A stretch of 64,000 nt of DNA from Micromonospora sp. WMMD1120 (lineage in GTDB: Bacteria; Actinomycetota; Actinomycetes; Mycobacteriales; Micromonosporaceae), in contig NZ_JARUBO010000005.1 of assembly GCF_029626235.1 (NCBI RefSeq), positions 3,752,501-3,816,500 on the forward strand. Direction: 5' to 3'. The translations under genes and the position numbers were made by a program. Positions 60,729-64,000 of this stretch are shown one piece after another. The notes beneath the pieces were generated by a model that saw nothing but the letters and a program-made list of their open reading frames with translations, ran no database searches and was not told where the DNA came from. Each line of letters opens with the position of its first letter. The stretch's first letter is position 1.

Positions 60729-61648
60729 CGCCGCGCACCCCCGCCCGCGTACTCGACGCTGTCGGCGGTCAGCTCCATGAACGCCTGCTCCAGCGACGCG
60801 CCGTGCGCGCTCAGCTCGTGCAGTCGTACCCCCAGCTCGTGGGCCAGGTCCCCGACCCGGTCCGGGCTGGTGCCGGTGACCGTCAGCTCGTCGCGGCCGG
60901 CGGCCTGGACGGTCGCGCCGGCGGCGGTGAGACGCGCGGCGAGGCTGGCCAGCCCGTCCGGGTGCGGGCTGCGCACCCGGACCGCGACGGCGCCGCGCGC
61001 GACCACCTCGTCCGTCGGCGCGTCGGCGAGCAGCCGTCCCCGGCCGATCACCACGAGCTGGTCGGCGGTGAGCTGCATCTCGCTCATCAGGTGGCTGGAG
61101 ACGAAGACCGTCCGTCCCTGCTCGGCGAGCGACCGCATCAGCTGCCGCACCCAGCGCACCCCGTCCGGGTCGAGGCCGTTCACCGGCTCGTCGAACATCA
61201 GCACCGGCGGGTCGCCGAGCAGCGCGCCGGCGATGCCGAGCCGTTGCCCCATGCCGAGCGAGAGGGTGCGTCCCGGCTTGCCGGCGGCCCGCCCGTCCAG
61301 CCCGACGGTGTCCAGCACCTCGTCGACCCGGCGCAGCGGGATGTCGTTGCTCTGCGCCATGGCCCGCAGGTGCGCCCGGCCGGACCGGGACGGGTGGATG
61401 GCACGGGCGTCGAGCAGCGCGCCCACCTCGTGCAGCGGTCGGCGCAGCTCCCGGTACGCGCGCCCGCCGACCAGCGCCTGCCCGGAGGTCGGACGGTCCA
61501 GGCCGAGGATCATGCGCATGGTGGTGGATTTGCCGGCCCCGTTGGGGCCGAGGAAACCGGTGACCCGTCCGGGTGCGATGTCGACTGTCAACGCGTCGAC
61601 GGCGACGGTCGACCCGAACCGTTTCGTCAACCCACGTAGTGTGATCAT
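60725..61648 (-). CDS. DrrA-like ABC transporter ATPase
   Basis: A 307-residue ATPase: Walker A GPNGAGKST (about 34-42), Q-loop EVGALLDA, signature LSLGMGQRLGIAGALLG (about 132-148), Walker B PVLMFDEPVNGLDPDG and H-loop VSSHLMSEM. The remaining C-terminal part (about 225-307) resembles the DrrA regulatory tail. Resistance-type exporters of this kind remove hydrophobic compounds or lantibiotics. It is the first gene of a two-gene operon; the gene has a separate 89-nt gap to the deacetylase gene upstream. Confidence 0.92.
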   Translation of the reverse strand: MITLRGLTKRFGSTVAVDALTVDIAPGRVTGFLGPNGAGKSTTMRMILGLDRPTSGQALVGGRAYRELRRPLHEVGALLDARAIHPSRSGRAHLRAMAQSNDIPLRRVDEVLDTVGLDGRAAGKPGRTLSLGMGQRLGIAGALLGDPPVLMFDEPVNGLDPDGVRWVRQLMRSLAEQGRTVFVSSHLMSEMQLTADQLVVIGRGRLLADAPTDEVVARGAVAVRVRSPHPDGLASLAARLTAAGATVQAAGRDELTVTGTSPDRVGDLAHELGVRLHELSAHGASLEQAFMELTADSVEYAGGGARR

Positions 61649-61737
61649 GCGCTGACGCTAGGCGGGGAGTTGGTTGTCGCGTCGCGTTCGAACGGCAGCG
61701 GGTGACCCTGACCTTCGTCAGGTCGGCGACGACGTGG

Positions 61738-62598
61738 TCACCGGATGTAGTCGGTGAGTAGGGCCGGGGTGAGCCCCGACCGATGGATCGCCTTCAGGGC
61801 CGCGAGCAGGTCGTCCATCAGCGCCGGCCGGAAGTGCATGAGCAGGATGTCGCCGGGCCGCACCACCTTCTCGGGGGTCTGGTAGCGGACCTTCCCCTCG
61901 TGCACGGTCTCGGTCCAGTGCAGGACGGCCTTCGCGCCGCAGTCGTACGCGGCCCGCAGGGTGGTGGAGTCGTGTTCGCCGAACGGCGGGCGGAACAGCG
62001 TCGACCGCCTGCCGAACAACGTCTCCAGCCGGTCCGCCGCGCCGCAGATCTCCCGCTTCTGGTGGTCGTACGAGCGGCCGGCCAGGGAGGTGTGGTTGAT
62101 GGTGTGGTTCTCGACGACCCCGCCGGCCACCTGGATCGCCCGGAAGTAGACGTCGTGCTCCTCGGCCGCCGGCGAGTTGAGGAACATGGTGACCGGGATG
62201 TGCGCCCGCCAGACGAACTCGGCCACCGCCGGTGGACGGGCCAGACCCCCGTCGTCGATGGTGATGAAGGCGACCTTCTGCTCCGTCGGCAGACGGTGCC
62301 AGAACGCGGCGGTGCCGGTGGTGGGCAACGGCACCGGTTGCGGCGGTGGGGCGGCGGGGAAGGTCGGGACCTGGGACACGTACCACTCCAGGCTCCCCGG
62401 CGCGGGCCGCGCCGGGGGCGACGCCGATGGCGTGGGCTGTGTCGTGGTCGACGGCGTCGGCGTCCCTGCGGACGGGCTCGGCTGGTCCGCTGTGATCCGT
62501 CGGGCGTGCAGTGCCGGGTCGGCTGTGCAGGCGCTCAGCGCGAGCAGGGTCAGAAGTGTGACGACGGCGGAGATCCGGCGCGCAGGGGTCGCAGACAC
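61738..62598 (-). CDS. Exported polysaccharide deacetylase lipoprotein (NodB domain)
   Basis: A 286-residue carbohydrate esterase family 4-type enzyme that removes acetyl groups from surface or exogenous polysaccharide. The lipobox LSAC ends a signal sequence at about residue 24. A Pro/Ser/Thr-rich linker (about 37-70) precedes the NodB domain: FITIDDGG (general base and metal Asp), HTINHTSL (metal His residues), RPPFGEHD and LLMHFRP. The start GTG at 62598 lies seven nucleotides after TAGGTT, so the message is leaderless. The gene is followed by the DrrA-like gene but with its own spacing. Confidence 0.92.
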   Translation of the reverse strand: MSATPARRISAVVTLLTLLALSACTADPALHARRITADQPSPSAGTPTPSTTTQPTPSASPPARPAPGSLEWYVSQVPTFPAAPPPQPVPLPTTGTAAFWHRLPTEQKVAFITIDDGGLARPPAVAEFVWRAHIPVTMFLNSPAAEEHDVYFRAIQVAGGVVENHTINHTSLAGRSYDHQKREICGAADRLETLFGRRSTLFRPPFGEHDSTTLRAAYDCGAKAVLHWTETVHEGKVRYQTPEKVVRPGDILLMHFRPALMDDLLAALKAIHRSGLTPALLTDYIR

Positions 62599-62605
62599 GC
62601 CCGGA

Positions 62606-62611
62606 AACCTA
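62606..62611 (-). promoter_or_regulatory. -10 box of a leaderless promoter (deacetylase gene)
   Basis: TAGGTT on the minus strand with seven nucleotides to the GTG at 62598; it lies in the 24-nt gap after the P450 gene. Confidence 0.45.
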
Positions 62612-62622
62612 CCGAGGCGCGG

Positions 62623-63801
62623 TCAGGCCCGGTCAGCCGGTGCGCGACGGACCACGAAGGCGTCCGGCATCCGGAAGGTCAGGTTGTCCGGGCACCAGGG
62701 CGCGCGGACCACGTTCACCCCGTCCAGCAGCGACGTCGCCTCGGCCACCACCACCGCCGCCTCCATCCGGGCCAGCACGTCCCCCACGCAGCGGTGCGCG
62801 CCCGCCCCGAACGCCAGGTGCCGGCGGGACCCACGCTGGCCCGGCCGGAACTCGTCGGGGAACGGCACGACGGCTGGGTCCCGGCCGGCGCGGGCCAGCC
62901 ACAGCACCAGGCTGCTGCCGGCCGGCACCTCCGTCCCGCCCAGGGCGCTGTCTGTCGCGGCCACCCGCCGCCAGGTGACGATCGGCGGTTCCAGCCGCAG
63001 CCCCTCCTCGACCACGTCGGCCACGGCGACGTCACCGGCGCGCAGCCCGGCCCGTACCCCGGGCTCGCCGGCCAGTCGGTGCAGCAGCAGGGTGAGGAAC
63101 TGCGAGGTGGTCTCCTGCCCGGCGACGAGCAGGAAGAAGAGCGCGCCGACCACCACGTCGGGCGGGTGCCCGGCCGCGCGCAGCTCGGCGGCGAGCCCGC
63201 CGCCGGTGGCCGCGAAGGCGCGCAGCACGCTGTGGAAGCGGCCCACCTCGGCGGCGAGCGCCACCTGCCGGTCGGCGTCCAGCGGCGCCCAGAACAGCTC
63301 CAACGCGGCGCGGGCGAACTCCTTGACCACGTCGACCGACGCGTCCGGCAGCTCGACCAGCCGGGCGAGCACCAGCAGCGGCAGGTCGGCGGCGAGCGTC
63401 GCGTACAGGTCGACCGGCTCGCCGGCGTCGAGCGCGGCGCCGATGCCCGCGACCCGATCGTGAACCAGCGTGGTGAGCCACTGGCGTTGCGCGGCGACCC
63501 GGGCCGGGCGCAGCGCGTCGGCGACGATCGCCCGAATCGCCGGGTGGTCGACGCCGGAGTTGTTCGCCAGGGTCGGCGGTAGCCGGAACCGGTGCCCGGC
63601 GAGCACCCGGAGCGCGGTCACCGGCATCGGTGTCACCGCGTCCAGCGCGTTGTCCGGCCGGTAGGTGACCGGGTCGGCGAGAACCTGGCGGACCAGCGCG
63701 TGCCGGGTGACCACCAGGTGGGTGCCGCCGACGTGGTCCGGCACCCGGGCCACGTCCGGCCACGCGGGGTCGGACACCTGCGTCCAGCTGCGGAACAGCA
63801 C
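62623..63801 (-). CDS. Cytochrome P450
   Basis: A 392-residue bacterial P450. The heme Cys is Cys338 in FGAGAHRCVG; the I-helix oxygen groove is LLVAGQETTSQF (Thr231); the ExxR pair is Glu266/Arg269 (EEGLR). Length and the lack of a fused reductase fit a class I enzyme needing separate ferredoxin and reductase, which are not here. No biosynthetic gene cluster is visible, so the substrate is unknown. The GTG at 63801 follows TAGCGT by six nucleotides; the TAG of that box is the stop codon of the next gene upstream. Confidence 0.94.
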   Translation of the reverse strand: MLFRSWTQVSDPAWPDVARVPDHVGGTHLVVTRHALVRQVLADPVTYRPDNALDAVTPMPVTALRVLAGHRFRLPPTLANNSGVDHPAIRAIVADALRPARVAAQRQWLTTLVHDRVAGIGAALDAGEPVDLYATLAADLPLLVLARLVELPDASVDVVKEFARAALELFWAPLDADRQVALAAEVGRFHSVLRAFAATGGGLAAELRAAGHPPDVVVGALFFLLVAGQETTSQFLTLLLHRLAGEPGVRAGLRAGDVAVADVVEEGLRLEPPIVTWRRVAATDSALGGTEVPAGSSLVLWLARAGRDPAVVPFPDEFRPGQRGSRRHLAFGAGAHRCVGDVLARMEAAVVVAEATSLLDGVNVVRAPWCPDNLTFRMPDAFVVRRAPADRA

Positions 63802-63807
63802 CCGGAC

Positions 63808-63813
63808 ACGCTA
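63808..63813 (-). promoter_or_regulatory. -10 box of the P450 gene, overlapping a stop codon
   Basis: TAGCGT on the minus strand; the first three bases are the TAG stop of the methyltransferase-like gene (63811-63813). Six nucleotides separate it from the GTG at 63801. Confidence 0.4.
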
Positions 63814-64000
63814 GCCGGAGGCTCCCGGCAACCCGGCTCGCAGCCGCCAGACGGTGGTGCGCTTCACCCGTACGCTCTCCAGCGCCTCCGGCACCGGCAC
63901 GTCGTACGCCGCCAGCTCGTCGAAGCGGTCCCGGGGCAGGAACGCCCGACCGGGGTCACCGACGAGCGCCGGCGCGCCGGCCCTGGTGGCGCGGAGCAGG
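63811..64000 (-). CDS. Methyltransferase C-terminus, 5' end cut by window (probable COG3897 type)
   Basis: The last 62 codons of a gene that continues beyond 64000. The readable end is LVGDPGRAFLPRDRFDELAAYDVPVPE, then ESVRVKRTTVWRLRAG. GDPGRA-x-LP and the closing RTTVWRLR are typical of the C-terminal part of the nicotinamide N-methylase-like family of SAM-dependent methyltransferases; the SAM site itself is outside the window, so the assignment is tentative. Confidence 0.5.
   Translation of the reverse strand, partial: LLRATRAGAPALVGDPGRAFLPRDRFDELAAYDVPVPEALESVRVKRTTVWRLRAGLPGASG

Noticed and set aside
62623..63801. Natural-product gene cluster around the cytochrome P450
   Set aside because: Neighbours are a deacetylase, an exporter and a methyltransferase fragment; no synthase, ferredoxin or tailoring set is present.

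Overview
The window is very GC-rich actinobacterial chromosome and most resembles Micromonospora or a close relative in the Micromonosporaceae; this is an inference, not a proven identity. The grounds are near-saturated G/C at third codon positions, a Streptomyces/Micromonospora-type cebEFG-bglC-cebR cellobiose locus, a BsaP-BioB biotin pair, 13E12-type HNH genes, secreted polysaccharide-degrading enzymes with proline/threonine linkers, and many leaderless genes with a TAnnnT box 6-8 nt before the start codon. No rRNA, tRNA, CRISPR array, prophage or transposase was seen. Both ends cut a gene.

Layout. 1-9.1 kb: an acetyltransferase fragment, a cellulose-type LPMO, ElaA-like and EamA genes, a Cys-rich small protein, a lone CBM48-like protein, a chitin-type LPMO, a DUF305 lipoprotein, MsrB, a stand-alone LigD polymerase domain, a divergent small-protein/HTH pair around a palindrome, and a 13E12 HNH gene behind a candidate LexA box, followed by a low-complexity repeat. 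9.1-12.6 kb: an unrecognised two-helix membrane protein, HIT and YdeI-like genes, and a translationally coupled DUF2975/HTH/small-membrane trio. 12.7-20.3 kb: a four-gene ABC export-type operon (two FtsX permeases, two ATPases, one carrying an AbrB-like tail). 20.3-26.3 kb: a repeat element, GNAT, a TAP-type peptidase, a LigC-like ligase, SRPBCC, DUF1990 and an AlkA-type glycosylase.

26.4-28.8 kb holds an ECF sigma/anti-sigma pair and a lipoprotein. The sigma operon and the lipoprotein have matching promoters (GTTSAWCC-N16-CGTACC), which suggests one small autoregulated unit. 28.9-36.1 kb is a tightly packed operon herA-sbcD-sbcC-nurA-like plus a spermidine-synthase-like methyltransferase. 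It is an archaeal-style DNA end-resection module and the most interesting system here. 36.2-37.7 kb: a RibD-like reductase with an overlapping 39-residue Cys-rich microprotein upstream, and a pRiA4b ORF-3 family protein.

37.8-43.7 kb is the cellobiose operon: binding protein, two permeases, GH1 beta-glucosidase and the LacI-type repressor CebR. Two CebR boxes flank the promoter, and a third lies before the GH9 cellulase at 48.6 kb, so extracellular attack, uptake and intracellular hydrolysis can respond together. The transporter ATPase is not encoded here. 43.7-44.5 kb is a non-coding block of stacked tandem and inverted repeats. 44.5-48.4 kb: acyl-CoA dehydrogenase with a phosphotransferase, and two ACT-domain proteins. 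51.6-57.6 kb: a membrane O-acyltransferase, GNAT and the biotin genes bsaP-bioB and bioF-bioD. 57.7-64 kb: a two-component system whose kinase has an unusual C-terminal exported domain, a drug-type ABC exporter, a polysaccharide deacetylase lipoprotein, a cytochrome P450 and a partial methyltransferase.
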